Positions 29,668 through 37,660 of a DNA stretch of 64,000 nucleotides are shown piece after piece. Position 1 is the first letter of the stretch; each line of letters starts with the position of its first letter. The notes below the pieces were generated by a model, which worked only from the letters and a program-made list of their open reading frames with translations, made no database searches and was not told where the DNA came from. A program made the translations under genes and the position numbers. This DNA is from Streptomyces sp. NBC_00576 (GTDB lineage: Bacteria > Actinomycetota > Actinomycetes > Streptomycetales > Streptomycetaceae), in NCBI RefSeq assembly GCF_036345175.1, contig NZ_CP107780.1:10416001-10480000 (forward strand). Reading direction: 5' to 3'.

Positions 29668-32430
29668 TCAGTTCAGTGCCTCACCGACCAGAGCGAGGTT
29701 CTCGATGGCCGCGATCCCGTACAGCGCTGTGGAGTTGGTGCTGATCCAGGGGGCGTCGCTCCCGGCGTTGAGCACGGTGGGGCCGTTGATCTTCGTCGTC
29801 GCCCAGGAGGTGCTCGCGTCCGGGTAGCCGTCGCCCGCACTGAACTTGGTCCAGGCCCGGGCGGCGAGCGCGGCCTCGCCGGTCAGGCTCGCCGCGTACG
29901 CGTCCAGGCGGGAGTGGCCCTGGACCAGGCTCACCTTGAAACTCGCGCCGTAGCGGGCCTTCTGCTCGGCGGAGGTGGCGTTGAAGTAGCGGCAGTAGTC
30001 CAGCCAGGCGGCCCTGAAGCCAGGGATGTCGCTCTCGTCGAGGGCGTCGATCAGCTCGGTGGCCAGTTCGGGCAGGCCGAAGCTCGCGGAGAGGTGGGAG
30101 ACGGCAATGACCGGCGTGGTCTGGATGGCGAAGGCGCCCGTGTCGAGGTCGTACAGGCCGCTGCCCTGCACGAAGCCGTTGGGCTGGGCGGCGATGGTCG
30201 AGGCGCTGGCCAGCAGTTTCTTCCTCGCCGTCTGCCACTTGGGGCCGCGCCGCTCCCACTCGGTCCACCAGGCCCAGCCGAGGCCGCTCCAGTCGGTGCC
30301 GAAGCCGATGGACAGGGCGTGCCGGTCCCCGGGCGTGTAGCCGTCGGCGCGGACCTTGCGGTTGGGATCGAGGGCCAGGAAGGTCTTGTCCGCGTCGACC
30401 TGCGCGTGCATCAGGTCGCCGGTGCGCTCGTCCGCGGTGAGGTAGTAGAAGAGGCGGCGGTAGACGGGCGTCGAGATACGGACCTGCTTGGCGCTGTCGC
30501 CGAAGTGCTGCACTCCGTGCCGGGTGCCCAGGCCGGCCCATTTCCCGAGGTGGTAGACGTCGACCTCGCCGGTGTGGCGGGTCATGGCCTCGGCGAAGCG
30601 GTAGATGTCGGCGCGTCCGGAGCGCAGGTAGGCCAGCCAGAGCCACAGGTCGGTGGAGAGCTCGGAGTTGTCCCAGGCGTAGCCGCCGACGTCGTAGCAC
30701 CAGGTGTGGCGGGCCGGGTCGTAGGTGTGCTGGACGTCGCCGTAGTCCAGGAAGCCGTACCAGCGGCGCTGTTCGCGCTGGTCCTGGTAGTAGGTGAAGA
30801 GCAGGTCGAGGCGGTCCTCGACGGTCTTCCTCGAGGTGGTCGAGCGGTCCACGGGGGACCAGAGGCCGGCGAAGACGCCCGCCTTGTGCAGGGTCTCGGG
30901 GGCGGCGACGAGCTGCGGCGGGGTGGTCAGCGCGTCCTTCTGCGCGACCAGGGTGCCGGCGGTTGGGGTGGCGGCGTTGGCCCACAGGTAGAGCTCGGAG
31001 GTGCGGGCGATGCCGTACGGGGTGCCGAACCCGGGTTCGTAGTCCTCGTAGGTGATGTTGAGCCCGGCGGTCTGCTCGTCGTAGGTGTCCTGGCCGAGGC
31101 CGTCGTGGTAGAAGCGCAGGTCGAGCGGCTGGGCCTCGGGCGACCAGAGCCAGAGGGTGACGGTCGCCTCGTCGGAGGCGGCGCCGCGGATGTCGAGCTG
31201 GGCGGGGTGCTTCTGCCAGAAGTCCCGCAGTCCGAAGGAGAGCCCGCCGCTGACCCCGCCGACGTAGCCGAATCCGGGGGCCCGGGTGCCGCCGGTGGTG
31301 TGGATCCAGCCGTGGCCGGCCTTGGTGCGCTTGCGGACGGTGAAGCCGTCCGCAGACAGCTGGGCGAGGGAGTAGTCGCCCCAGGCCGGGACGTACTGGA
31401 GGGCGGAGGAGACTCGGGTGTCCCAGGTGGAGATGTCCGGCAGCCTCTCGCCCTTCACCTGCGCGGTACGCACGGCCGCGCCCGGGTCGCGGCGCAGACC
31501 GGTGACGCCCTGGACGGCCTCGGTGAGGAAGCCGTCGTCGGCGCCTGCGAGGCGGACGTGACGGTTGTAGAGCTCGTCTGACAGGGGGACACGGATACGC
31601 AGGCCCAGGCCCTTGATGAAGTCGCCGCCTGCCTTGCCGGCCTCTTGCGTGCCGTCGTACGTGATGGTGTGGACGACGCGGATCGCCTCGGACCCCGCGT
31701 ACAGGTAGAGGCGGATGACGAAGGGCAGCCAGGAGCGGCCGCCGCGCTCGTGCTCGCCCTCGATACGGATGACGGCGCGCACCGGTCCCGCCTGCTCGAC
31801 GGTGACGGAGCCGACGCGGCCGGTGAAGCGTTCCCATCGGGTGCTGGAACCGCTGCCGTCGTGGTCGTCGTCGATCTCCGGCTGGCGCAGTACGACCAGT
31901 TCGGCCTTGCTCGCGATCCTGGTGTTGCCGCGTCTGATGCTTCGTACGACGTCATGTGCGCCGGCCTTGGCGATGCTGACCTGGATGACGCCGGTGTCGA
32001 CGTCGATCGTGCCGCCCTTGGTGTCCACGGTGAGCGCGGTGTCCGCCTTCGCGGGTGTGCCCGGGGCCAGGGTGTAGCCGGCGTCGTTCTCCGCGGTGCC
32101 GCCGACCGCGTGGGCGGTCCATTTCAGGGTGCCGTCGGGCCAGTAGGCGGTGGGCCAGGACTGGACGGGGACGGAGGTGCCGTTGCCGGCGGTGAGGGCG
32201 AAGGCCTGGTCGGCGGGGAGCGAGCCCTGGGGCCAGGCCACGCCGAAGGTGGTGCCGGGAGCCTCGGCCGGGGCGCCGCCCTCCAGCCAGGTGAGCTTCA
32301 CGGGGTCGGCGGTGGTGGCGTCGGCCGGCGCTGCCGCGGCAGGGTCGGCGGCGAGCGCCCAGGAGAGCTGGGTCGCCGCAACGGCTGCCGCTGCCGCCTT
32401 GAGGGCGTCTCTTCGCGATATCTCAGCCAC
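29668..32430 (-). CDS. Exo-rhamnogalacturonan lyase family protein (PL26-like), Tat-exported
   Basis: A 920-residue secreted protein. The N-terminus ISRRDALKAAAAAVAATQLS is a twin-arginine signal ending in an Ala-rich cleavage site. The body (VKLTWLEGGAPAEAPGTTFG, VAWPQGSLPADQ, then a large beta-sandwich and a helical part with DVGGYAWDNSELSTDLWLWL and FGTDWSGLGWAWWTEW) matches the PcRGLX/YetA-like family of exo-acting rhamnogalacturonan lyases that cut unsaturated disaccharides from pectin RG-I chains. The GTG at 32430 overlaps the end of the DUF6250 gene by eight bases, so they form an operon. Opposite is a PL4 lyase. Family call is strong; activity is inferred. Confidence 0.87.
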   Translation of the reverse strand: MAEISRRDALKAAAAAVAATQLSWALAADPAAAAPADATTADPVKLTWLEGGAPAEAPGTTFGVAWPQGSLPADQAFALTAGNGTSVPVQSWPTAYWPDGTLKWTAHAVGGTAENDAGYTLAPGTPAKADTALTVDTKGGTIDVDTGVIQVSIAKAGAHDVVRSIRRGNTRIASKAELVVLRQPEIDDDHDGSGSSTRWERFTGRVGSVTVEQAGPVRAVIRIEGEHERGGRSWLPFVIRLYLYAGSEAIRVVHTITYDGTQEAGKAGGDFIKGLGLRIRVPLSDELYNRHVRLAGADDGFLTEAVQGVTGLRRDPGAAVRTAQVKGERLPDISTWDTRVSSALQYVPAWGDYSLAQLSADGFTVRKRTKAGHGWIHTTGGTRAPGFGYVGGVSGGLSFGLRDFWQKHPAQLDIRGAASDEATVTLWLWSPEAQPLDLRFYHDGLGQDTYDEQTAGLNITYEDYEPGFGTPYGIARTSELYLWANAATPTAGTLVAQKDALTTPPQLVAAPETLHKAGVFAGLWSPVDRSTTSRKTVEDRLDLLFTYYQDQREQRRWYGFLDYGDVQHTYDPARHTWCYDVGGYAWDNSELSTDLWLWLAYLRSGRADIYRFAEAMTRHTGEVDVYHLGKWAGLGTRHGVQHFGDSAKQVRISTPVYRRLFYYLTADERTGDLMHAQVDADKTFLALDPNRKVRADGYTPGDRHALSIGFGTDWSGLGWAWWTEWERRGPKWQTARKKLLASASTIAAQPNGFVQGSGLYDLDTGAFAIQTTPVIAVSHLSASFGLPELATELIDALDESDIPGFRAAWLDYCRYFNATSAEQKARYGASFKVSLVQGHSRLDAYAASLTGEAALAARAWTKFSAGDGYPDASTSWATTKINGPTVLNAGSDAPWISTNSTALYGIAAIENLALVGEALN

Positions 32431-33154
32431 GGTGACCGTCCTGGAGCCGCCAGACGCGGAAGTCGGTGATGTGGAAGTGACTCCAGGTGGTCCGGAAGGC
32501 GAACCAGCCGCTGGTGTACGGGTCCTCGTCGGTGTAGTCGAAGACGAGCTCGCCGTTGTCCCAGTACTGGATGTGCTTGCCGTCGGACACCAGCCGGATG
32601 CGGTTGGGCTCGTTCGCGGTGAGCAGCGGCGAGGTGTAGTCGTAGATCAGCGGCCGGGAGCCCGCCACGCCGACGTAACGGCGAAGGCGGGTGGTGGTGT
32701 TGGAGTTCGCGCCGAGGCCCGCGTAGTACGTGGTGAGCTGGTCGTAGTCGGCGAGGGCGCCGCTGCGGGCCGTGGCGAACAGGTTCCCCGGGGATCGTGG
32801 ATCCCGGGCGTTCCAGAAGGAGTTCAGGTCGCTGACCCGGTCGTTGACACCGCCCGCCGAGACCGGGGTGGCCGTGAAGTCGATCTCGTACCGGCCGGAG
32901 AACGGCCGCTTGAACCACACCGAGGCCCCGGCGGGCACGTCGACGTCGAGGACGCCGTGCTTCGCCGTGACGCTACCGCCCTTCTCCAGCTCGGCCGACC
33001 ACTGGCCGGTGCCGTGCCGGAAGTCGTCGCGGGCCAGCAACTGGCGGTGCTGGTGCGGGCCTTGACGGTTCGGTGCGGCGGCGGCGCCGGTGGACAGTGC
33101 GGTGCTGACCGCGGCGGCGAGGCTCACCACAACGGTGGCCCAGGTGTAGCGCAT
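32423..33154 (-). CDS. DUF6250 secreted beta-sandwich protein
   Basis: A 243-residue protein with a Sec signal (MRYTWATVVVSLAAAVSTAL and an Ala-rich end) and a concanavalin-like domain: LLARDDFRHGTGQWSAELEK, VNDRVSDLNSFWNARDPRSP, YAGLGANSNTTTRLRRYVG and a final PYTSGWFAFRTTWSHFHITD. This is the DUF6250 family, usually encoded with rhamnogalacturonan-degrading enzymes and suspected to bind or cleave pectic sugars. The ATG at 33154 is followed by the best signal peptide; upstream in-frame codons lack one. First gene of the operon with the PL26-like lyase. Confidence 0.85.
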   Translation of the reverse strand: MRYTWATVVVSLAAAVSTALSTGAAAAPNRQGPHQHRQLLARDDFRHGTGQWSAELEKGGSVTAKHGVLDVDVPAGASVWFKRPFSGRYEIDFTATPVSAGGVNDRVSDLNSFWNARDPRSPGNLFATARSGALADYDQLTTYYAGLGANSNTTTRLRRYVGVAGSRPLIYDYTSPLLTANEPNRIRLVSDGKHIQYWDNGELVFDYTDEDPYTSGWFAFRTTWSHFHITDFRVWRLQDGHRG

Positions 33155-33405
33155 CGGAAGATCCCTTTCTATGGACGGCCAGAAGCGTACGGAAACCAAC
33201 CCTTCCGATCGCCGAATGCCATAGAAGTGAAAAGAAACGTTCATGATCAAGCGGATTCGCTGCCGAATCCCACATGGTGGGACCCAGTGTGACCTGCTGT
33301 TACATCTTCATGATCACTGGCCGTCGATCTTCGTGCGCTGCCGATCGGGCGGGCAGGCTTGGGGGCGCCCTCCCCAACCCCCCTCGCACCACAGGAGTTG
33401 TCCGC
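33155..33405. promoter_or_regulatory. Divergent promoter region of the rhamnogalacturonan genes with nested repeats
   Basis: Several short symmetries cluster here: GGATTCG-CTGC-CGAATCC (33253-33270), TCCCAC-ATG-GTGGGA (33268-33282), and the direct repeat TTCATGATCA at 33240-33249 and 33307-33316, each copy containing TCATGA and TGATCA. GAAACGTTC at 33233-33241 is LacI-operator-like. Their clustering between two co-functional, divergent transcription units suggests shared control. Which regulator binds is unknown. Confidence 0.5.
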
Positions 33406-35052
33406 ATGCCGTTCGACAGCCCGCTCTCCCGCCGAACCGTCCTCGCCTCGGCGGCCGGACTCGCCCTGGCCCTCGCCACTCCTGTGACCGCATCGGCCGC
33501 GAGCTTCGGCTACACCGACGACGGGACCAACTACGTCGTCGACACCGGCGCCGGTCTGGTCTTCAAGGTCAACCACAGCAACGGCGACCTCTCGTCCTTC
33601 GACTACAACGGCACCCAGTACCAGGGCTACGACGGCAAGAACTCCCACATCGAGAGCGGGCTCGGCGCCTCGACGGTCACCATCTCCACGCCCGCCACCG
33701 GAGTCGTCCTCATCAAGGTCGTCCACGGCACCCTGATCCACTACTACGCGGCGCGCAGCGGCGAGAACAACATCTACCTCTTCACCTACAAGCCGGACAC
33801 CACCGTCACCGCCAGCCGCTACATCGCGCGCCTCAAGCCAGGCATCTTCCCCACCACCTACCCGGACACCTGGTCCAACTCCGACACCGTCATCGAGTCC
33901 GCCGACGTCTTCGCCAAGACCGACGGCACCACCAGGTCCAAGCACTTCGCCAACCTGCGGACCATCGACTACGACTACTTCGGCTTCAGCTCCTCCGCCG
34001 CCTCGATCTGGGTCGTACGCTCCACCAAGGAGAAGGACTCCGGCGGCCCCTTCGTCCGCCAACTCCTGCGCCACGGCAACGAGTCCGGCGCCGGGCTCTA
34101 CGAGCACCTCTACTACGCCGAGGGCCAGACAGAAGCCGAACGCTTCGGTCTGCACGGCCCGTACGTCCTCGCCTTCACCGACGGGTCCGCGCCGACCGCC
34201 GCCGTGTCCGGGCGCGACAACACCGCCTGGGTGGACACCCTCGGCCTCACCGGCTGGACCGGCGCGGGCGGTCGCGGGCGCGTCGTCGGCAACGGGCTCG
34301 CGGGGCGCGACACTTCGTACCCCTACGTCGTGGGGGTGGCCAACTCCCAGGCCCAGTACTGGGGGAAGGTGGACGGGGCCACCGGCAAGTACACGGTCAA
34401 GGGCGTCCTTCCCGGCACCTACACCCTCACCGTCTACAAGGGTGAACTCGCCGTGCACACCCAGGACGTCACGGTCACCGCGGGCGCCGCCACCACCCTG
34501 CACACGATCACGATCACCGGCGACCCCACCGCGGCCCCGGCCGTCTGGCGCATAGGCGACTGGAACGGCACCCCGGCCGGCTTCAAGAACGCCTCCCTCG
34601 TCACCTACGCCCACCCCTCCGACTCCCGCGCCGCCGCCTGGACCGCCGGCACCTACGTCATCGGCAGCTCGGCAACCTCGGCCTGGCCCGCCTACCAGTT
34701 CAAGGAGATCAACCAGGGCCTACTGGTCTCCTTCACCCTCACCGCCGCCCAGGCCGCCGCCGACCGTACCCTGCGCATCGGCATCACCACCGCCAAGGCG
34801 GGCGGCCGCCCCCAGACCACCGTCAACAACACCTGGACCTCCGCGATCCCGGCCGCCGCCACCGAGCCCTCCACCCGCACCCTGACCGTCGGCAGCTACC
34901 GCGGCAACAACCACACATACGAATACGTCATCCCCGCCGCCCAGTTGCTGACCGGCACCAACACCCTGCGCATCGACGCCGCCAGCGGCTCGGCTGGCGG
35001 CGGGGGCTACCTCAGCCCCAGCTACGGCTTCGACGCCCTCGACCTGCTCTGA
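33406..35052 (+). CDS. Rhamnogalacturonan endolyase (PL4-like), Tat-exported
   Basis: A 548-residue secreted protein with Tat signal LSRRTVLASAAGLALALATP. The three domains of PL4 are visible: an N-terminal super-sandwich (ASFGYTDDGTNYVVDTGAGL to LHGPYVLAFTDGS), a fibronectin-III-like middle (GKYTVKGVLPGTYTLTVYKG) and a C-terminal carbohydrate-binding sandwich (WRIGDWNGTPAGFKNASLV to YLSPSYGFDALDLL). The catalytic Lys is in TRSKHF. The family His expected in a G-H-x-Q-T-E context is not seen; the sequence there is YYAEGQTEAE. The ATG has AGGAG upstream. It overlaps the convergent kinase-like gene by 31 bases. RG-I backbone cleavage is inferred. Confidence 0.87.
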   Translation: MPFDSPLSRRTVLASAAGLALALATPVTASAASFGYTDDGTNYVVDTGAGLVFKVNHSNGDLSSFDYNGTQYQGYDGKNSHIESGLGASTVTISTPATGVVLIKVVHGTLIHYYAARSGENNIYLFTYKPDTTVTASRYIARLKPGIFPTTYPDTWSNSDTVIESADVFAKTDGTTRSKHFANLRTIDYDYFGFSSSAASIWVVRSTKEKDSGGPFVRQLLRHGNESGAGLYEHLYYAEGQTEAERFGLHGPYVLAFTDGSAPTAAVSGRDNTAWVDTLGLTGWTGAGGRGRVVGNGLAGRDTSYPYVVGVANSQAQYWGKVDGATGKYTVKGVLPGTYTLTVYKGELAVHTQDVTVTAGAATTLHTITITGDPTAAPAVWRIGDWNGTPAGFKNASLVTYAHPSDSRAAAWTAGTYVIGSSATSAWPAYQFKEINQGLLVSFTLTAAQAAADRTLRIGITTAKAGGRPQTTVNNTWTSAIPAAATEPSTRTLTVGSYRGNNHTYEYVIPAAQLLTGTNTLRIDAASGSAGGGGYLSPSYGFDALDLL

Positions 35053-35573
35053 GGGCGCAACTGGTGGTTGTCCGACGGGGCAAGGCGGCCGAGCAGTGAG
35101 GCGAGCGACTCCTCCGGCTTCTGTCCGGCCGTGTCGACGACGATGCGCTCTCGGTCCCACGGCTCGTAGGGGCGTTCCAGAACCTGTTGCCAGTCGGGCA
35201 ACGGCAGGTCGGGGATGTCGACTGCTCGGGAGGTCACGCGCTGTCGGTGTTCCAGGGGATCCGAGCAGATCACCTCCACCTCGACGACGGGGACGGCTGC
35301 CCCGGCCCCCGCGCCCCGCCAACTGTCGCGGGTGATGGCCAGGGGATTCACCGACTCGGCGACCACGGTCAGTCCCTGACGGAGATGCTCCTCGGCCAAG
35401 GCGTATCCGACGACGTAGCCGGCCGGCCCGACGGGGTGCCGCGCCAGGCCGGAACGGACGATCGCCTGCTCGATGGTGTCGACCCGCAGATGGACCCCGC
35501 CGATCCGTGCGGCCAGGAGTCGCGCGAGTGTGGTCTTGCCGGTGCCGGGCAGCCCGCCGATGACGATGAGCAT
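35022..35573 (-). CDS. P-loop AAA/adenylate-kinase-like ATPase
   Basis: A 183-residue nucleotide kinase-like protein. Walker A is IGGLPGTGKTTLARLLA at the very N-terminus, followed by VHLRVDTIEQAIVRSG, VVAESVNPLAITRDSWR and EVICSDPLEHRQRVTSR with the lid-type arginines. This is the AAA_33 family of small-molecule or zeta-toxin-like kinases with undefined substrates. The ATG at 35573 (AGGATCACGG upstream) is chosen because the P-loop starts eight residues in. It follows the MerR gene by 38 bases on the same strand and overlaps the PL4 gene tail-to-tail. Confidence 0.85.
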   Translation of the reverse strand: MLIVIGGLPGTGKTTLARLLAARIGGVHLRVDTIEQAIVRSGLARHPVGPAGYVVGYALAEEHLRQGLTVVAESVNPLAITRDSWRGAGAGAAVPVVEVEVICSDPLEHRQRVTSRAVDIPDLPLPDWQQVLERPYEPWDRERIVVDTAGQKPEESLASLLGRLAPSDNHQLRPQSRSRASKP

Positions 35574-35611
35574 TCCGTGATCCTGCCGGTTCCGCTGCCG
35601 AAGACGGGTCG

Positions 35612-36001
35612 TCATAGCTGTCCGTACGTGCGCTGTGCCAGGCCGGTGCGCAGACGGGTCAGACGGTCGATCTCGGCGTCGAGGGCCGCGATCCTGCGGT
35701 CGACGACCCCGGCACCGGGGCCGCCGGCGCCGGGGACATCGGAATCGGGGCGCCCGCACCGGCGTTGCGGATTCTCGACCAGCAGGCCGATCCGGTCGGC
35801 GAAACTGCGCAGATCCTCGACGGTGAGCCCGAGCGTCAACAGCTCACGGATGACACGGACGCGGGCCACCTCGCCCGGTCCGTAATCGCGTTGCCCGGTG
35901 GCGGTGCGCCGCGGTGGTGGCAGCAGGCCGCGCTCCTCGTAGAACCGCAGTGCCCGCGGGGTGGTCCCCGCCGCTGCCGCCGCATCCCCGATCCGCATCA
36001 T
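35612..36001 (-). CDS. MerR-family transcriptional regulator
   Basis: A 129-residue MerR protein. The helix-turn-helix is MRIGDAAAAAGTTPRALRFY, followed by EERGLLPPPRRTATGQRDYG and RVRVIRELLTLGLTVEDL. A dimerising coiled coil (RRIAALDAEIDRLTRLRTGL) and a C-terminal tail complete it. One Cys occurs in the tail region (RRCGRPD); no classic metal-binding pair is visible, so a redox or drug effector is more likely than a metal. It lies 48 bases after the oxidoreductase gene on the same strand and probably controls it. Confidence 0.92.
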   Translation of the reverse strand: MMRIGDAAAAAGTTPRALRFYEERGLLPPPRRTATGQRDYGPGEVARVRVIRELLTLGLTVEDLRSFADRIGLLVENPQRRCGRPDSDVPGAGGPGAGVVDRRIAALDAEIDRLTRLRTGLAQRTYGQL

Positions 36002-36049
36002 CGCCTCCGCACCTCAGCCTCCGTCGCCGTGACCGGGCGCGACGACGCG

Positions 36050-37084
36050 TCACGCCGGCGGCAACTCCACGACGACGGTTCCGAAGTGCCGCCCCTCGAA
36101 CAGTTCCTGCAACGCGCGCGGCGCCTGATCCATGCCCGGGATCCGTACCTGCGGGAAAGTGATCTCGCCGGAGCGCAGCCAGTCACCGAAGCGCCTGGTC
36201 CACTCCGCCGCCACCTCGGGATGGTCCTGGCCGCTGTAGCCGTACAGCGAGACGCCCTGGTTGACGAACCGGAAGGTGTCGATCTCCGCGGGGGCGCTGC
36301 CACCGTCCCGGTGCGGCGACAACTGTCCGGCCAGCGCGCCGACCAGGGCGAAGCGGGCCCCTCGGCGTGCGGCGCGCACAGCCGCGGCCAGTTGTTCACC
36401 ACCAACGGTGTCCAGCAGGACGTCGATGCCGTCCGGCGCCGCAGCGGCCAACTGCTCGTCGATTGTTCGGGATCCCGGCACCACGACCGCGTCATAGCCC
36501 AGTTCGGCTCGCAGCCGGCCGGCCTTGTCCGGCGACCGGCTGCTCCCGATGACCCTCGCGGCGCCCAGCAGACGTGCGACGGGGCCCGCCAGCGTCCCCA
36601 CTGCTCCCGCCGCGCCCGTGACGAACACGGTGTCGCCGGAGCGGACTTCGGCGAGCCGGGTCAGTGCGCCGTAGGCGGCCGAACCGGACGACAGATGCGC
36701 CACCGGATCGGGCAGGACATCGCCCAGCGGAGTGCAGTCGGCCACCGCCACCACCGCGTGCTCGCGCCACCCGAGCTGATGCGTGACCGCGTCCCCCGGC
36801 CGCAACGGACTGCCGGGAGCGGCGGCGACGACCTCACCGACAGCGGGACCGAACAGGGAGTCGCCGACATGGATGGGGGGCAGCGGTACGCCGTCGGCCT
36901 GACCGCCGATCAGCGTGCGCAGCCCGGGGAACACGAGGAAGTACCGGTTCCGGACGACGACCTGTCCCGGACCGGGGACGGGCACCGGCTTCCGAGCGAT
37001 CGTGAAGTGCTCCGGCCCGGGCAGCCCGCCGGGGTTCTCGGCCAACAGGATCTCGCGGGTCGTGAAGGGCGGGAATGTGGCCAT
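36050..37084 (-). CDS. NADP-dependent oxidoreductase (zinc-less MDR/PTGR-like)
   Basis: A 344-residue medium-chain reductase without zinc ligands. N-terminal substrate domain FTTREILLAENPGGLPGPEH; nucleotide fold VFVTGAAGAVGTLAGPVARL followed by ARVIGSSRSPDKAGRLRAEL and the GGEQL turn. The family (leukotriene B4 dehydrogenase/curcumin reductase-like) reduces alpha,beta-unsaturated carbonyls. The ATG at 37084 has AGGAG eight bases upstream. Downstream MerR and P-loop genes are on the same strand. The substrate is unknown. Confidence 0.9.
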   Translation of the reverse strand: MATFPPFTTREILLAENPGGLPGPEHFTIARKPVPVPGPGQVVVRNRYFLVFPGLRTLIGGQADGVPLPPIHVGDSLFGPAVGEVVAAAPGSPLRPGDAVTHQLGWREHAVVAVADCTPLGDVLPDPVAHLSSGSAAYGALTRLAEVRSGDTVFVTGAAGAVGTLAGPVARLLGAARVIGSSRSPDKAGRLRAELGYDAVVVPGSRTIDEQLAAAAPDGIDVLLDTVGGEQLAAAVRAARRGARFALVGALAGQLSPHRDGGSAPAEIDTFRFVNQGVSLYGYSGQDHPEVAAEWTRRFGDWLRSGEITFPQVRIPGMDQAPRALQELFEGRHFGTVVVELPPA

Positions 37085-37242
37085 GTCGGGGCTCCTGAAC
37101 GGGTTCGTGGGTGAGCGCGGGCTGCGACGGCCGTTCCGGTCCGGCCGTCGGCGCGCAGACGCTAACCCCTGACGCACGCGTCAAGGGCAAGTGACGCGAA
37201 CGCTCCGCCGACACCATCCACCCCACGTGGTTGCATCCCGCC

Positions 37243-37326
37243 ATGCCGTTGGCAGAGCCTCTGACCCGCCGCCGCGCCGTGGATCTCGTCCGCGTTGCCG
37301 CCGCGCTGTGTCGGACGGCCGGCTGA
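37243..37326 (+). CDS. Orphan 27-residue Streptomyces leader peptide (Cys-containing)
   Basis: ATG at 37243 to TGA at 37326 encodes a 27-residue peptide with MPLAEPLTRRRAVDLVRVAA followed by ALCRTAG. The pattern L-T-R-R-R-x-V-D-L-x-R-V-A-x-A-L-C-R is that of the putative leader peptides found in many Streptomyces genomes before sulfur-assimilation or ABC-transport genes, where the Cys codon may sense cysteine supply. Here no intact plus-strand gene follows, so it appears orphaned. No strong ribosome site is seen. Confidence 0.6.
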   Translation: MPLAEPLTRRRAVDLVRVAAALCRTAG

Positions 37327-37660
37327 TCGCGCGATTCCTGACGGGTCTGTCAACCGCCTTTCCGCGCAAGCCAGTTGGGTAGGCAGTCGACCGCACTGAT
37401 GGATGCCCGAGCACTCGCACCGCGGTCGCCGCCTCGCTCGCACGGCCCGAACCGGAGCCGCCGGTCCCGCCGAGGTCTGCGCTGAGCCGGGGCGAGGGCA
37501 ACGCAGGCTCACCGTCACCGCCGAACTCGCCCGCCGCGTTCCGCTCTCACCCACCTGACGGCGAAACGCATCGATGCCAGGTGGGCCGGATTCGCAGGCG
37601 GAACTGCACAAGCGGCGACGGCCCTGAGGCCGCCGCCGCGTGTCCGGTGCAGAGGGAGGT
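37327..37660. other. Intergenic region after orphan leader; no intact gene
   Basis: About 330 bases between the orphan leader peptide and the 3' end of the phosphodiesterase gene. Frames are broken and codon bias is weak. It may hold decayed remains of whatever the leader once controlled, but nothing can be named. Confidence 0.4.
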
